Assembly: GCF_011046485.1 (NCBI RefSeq)
Contig: NZ_CP049256.1
Coordinates: 3,224,001-3,288,000, forward strand
DNA: 64,000 nt
From: Microbacterium sp. 4R-513
Lineage (GTDB): Bacteria > Actinomycetota > Actinomycetes > Actinomycetales > Microbacteriaceae
Reading direction: 5' to 3'
Shown: in pieces, positions 63,780-64,000 of the stretch
Layout of the letters: each line of letters starts with the position of its first letter
Position numbering within the stretch: position 1 is the stretch's first letter
Translations under genes and position numbers: made by a program
Notes under the pieces: model-generated
Databases searched by the model: none
What the model saw: only the letters and a program-made list of their open reading frames with translations
Told to the model about the DNA's origin: nothing

Positions 63780-64000
63780 CTATTCGGCCAGGTGAGCGAA
63801 GAGGAACCAGCGGTCCTTCTCGATGCTCTCCTTGATGCCGATCGCGATGTCCTGGCTCGTGAGGTCGATCTCGTCGAGACCGTCGATGGCGGCCTGCACG
63901 TCGGCGATCACGACATCCATGTCCGAGATGACGGCACGGATCGTGTCCTCCCACTGCGAGAAGCCGGCCGAGAGCGTTGTCGGGCGGGTCTTCTCGGCGA
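63780..64000 (-). CDS. dps: Dps/ferritin-like DNA-protection protein, C-terminal part (cut by window edge)
   Basis: Only the last 73 residues are present: LSAGFSQWEDTIRAVISDMDVV, then SQDIAIGIKESIEKDRWFLFAHLAE and stop. The end EKDRWFLFAHL is the hallmark of bacterial Dps proteins, which bind DNA and oxidise iron. The N-terminal ferroxidase His and Asp residues lie outside the window. Followed by a bidirectional terminator. Confidence 0.9.
   Translation of the reverse strand, partial: AEKTRPTTLSAGFSQWEDTIRAVISDMDVVIADVQAAIDGLDEIDLTSQDIAIGIKESIEKDRWFLFAHLAE

Overview
This 64 kb window reads as an ordinary, gene-dense chromosomal segment of a high-GC Gram-positive actinobacterium, most likely Microbacteriaceae and probably Microbacterium. 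That call rests on the strong G/C third-position bias, frequent GTG starts, stop/start overlaps (GTGA, ATGA, TGATG), the rpsB-tsf-pyrH-frr-cdsA-DivIVA order, DUF2469, a GlgE-type maltosyltransferase, a ferrochelatase of the actinobacterial type with C-terminal cysteines, GatCAB, and several proteins that I recall mainly from Microbacteriaceae. I see no prophage, insertion sequence, CRISPR array or integrated element.

Layout. 1-3.5 kb: methionine aminopeptidase (cut by the window edge), a small membrane protein, rplS, lepB, rnhB, DUF2469. 3.6-8.3 kb: yraN, comM-like ATPase, dprA, xerC, then a divergent M23-type protein. 8.4-13.6 kb: rpsB (long structured leader), tsf, pyrH, frr, cdsA, DivIVA-repeat protein. 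13.7-19.6 kb: cell-wall lytic-type protein, zinc-ribbon-like protein, alpha/beta hydrolase, AI-2E permease, a multi-pass protein with an internal lipobox, and a thioredoxin-TPR protein. 19.6-26.1 kb (minus strand): glgX-glgE-glgB alpha-glucan genes. 26.1-31.7 kb: cysteine desulfurase, mnmA, ligA, YciI-like, DUF4262. 31.7-38.1 kb: acyl-CoA ligase, gatCAB, dinB. 38.1-41.5 kb: GerW-like protein and P-loop kinase, DUF2017, clpS, zincin, tRNA-His, orn, tRNA-Arg. 41.5-45.3 kb: YczE membrane protein and divergent MocR regulator, an SOS-box gene, a second ssb, a lipoprotein. 45.4-53.8 kb: ettA, thioesterases, CorA, FAD dehydrogenase, truncated globin, MscS. 53.9-64 kb: pepN, hemH, rpiB, nei-like glycosylase, PaiB-like protein, amidohydrolase, a two-component system, and dps (cut by the window edge).

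Regulation stands out more than gene content. A TANNNT -10 hexamer sits 6-7 nt before the start codon in about 18 genes, which implies leaderless transcripts. In two divergent gene pairs one heptamer TANNNTA can serve as the -10 on both strands. A near-perfect actinobacterial LexA box precedes an 87-aa gene of unknown function next to ssb. A MocR/yczE pair has a clear inverted-repeat operator. Four genes (alpha/beta hydrolase, thioredoxin, MocR, ssb) carry a single extra base in a G or C run; removing it restores a full conserved C-terminus in each, so these look like systematic sequencing errors rather than pseudogenes.
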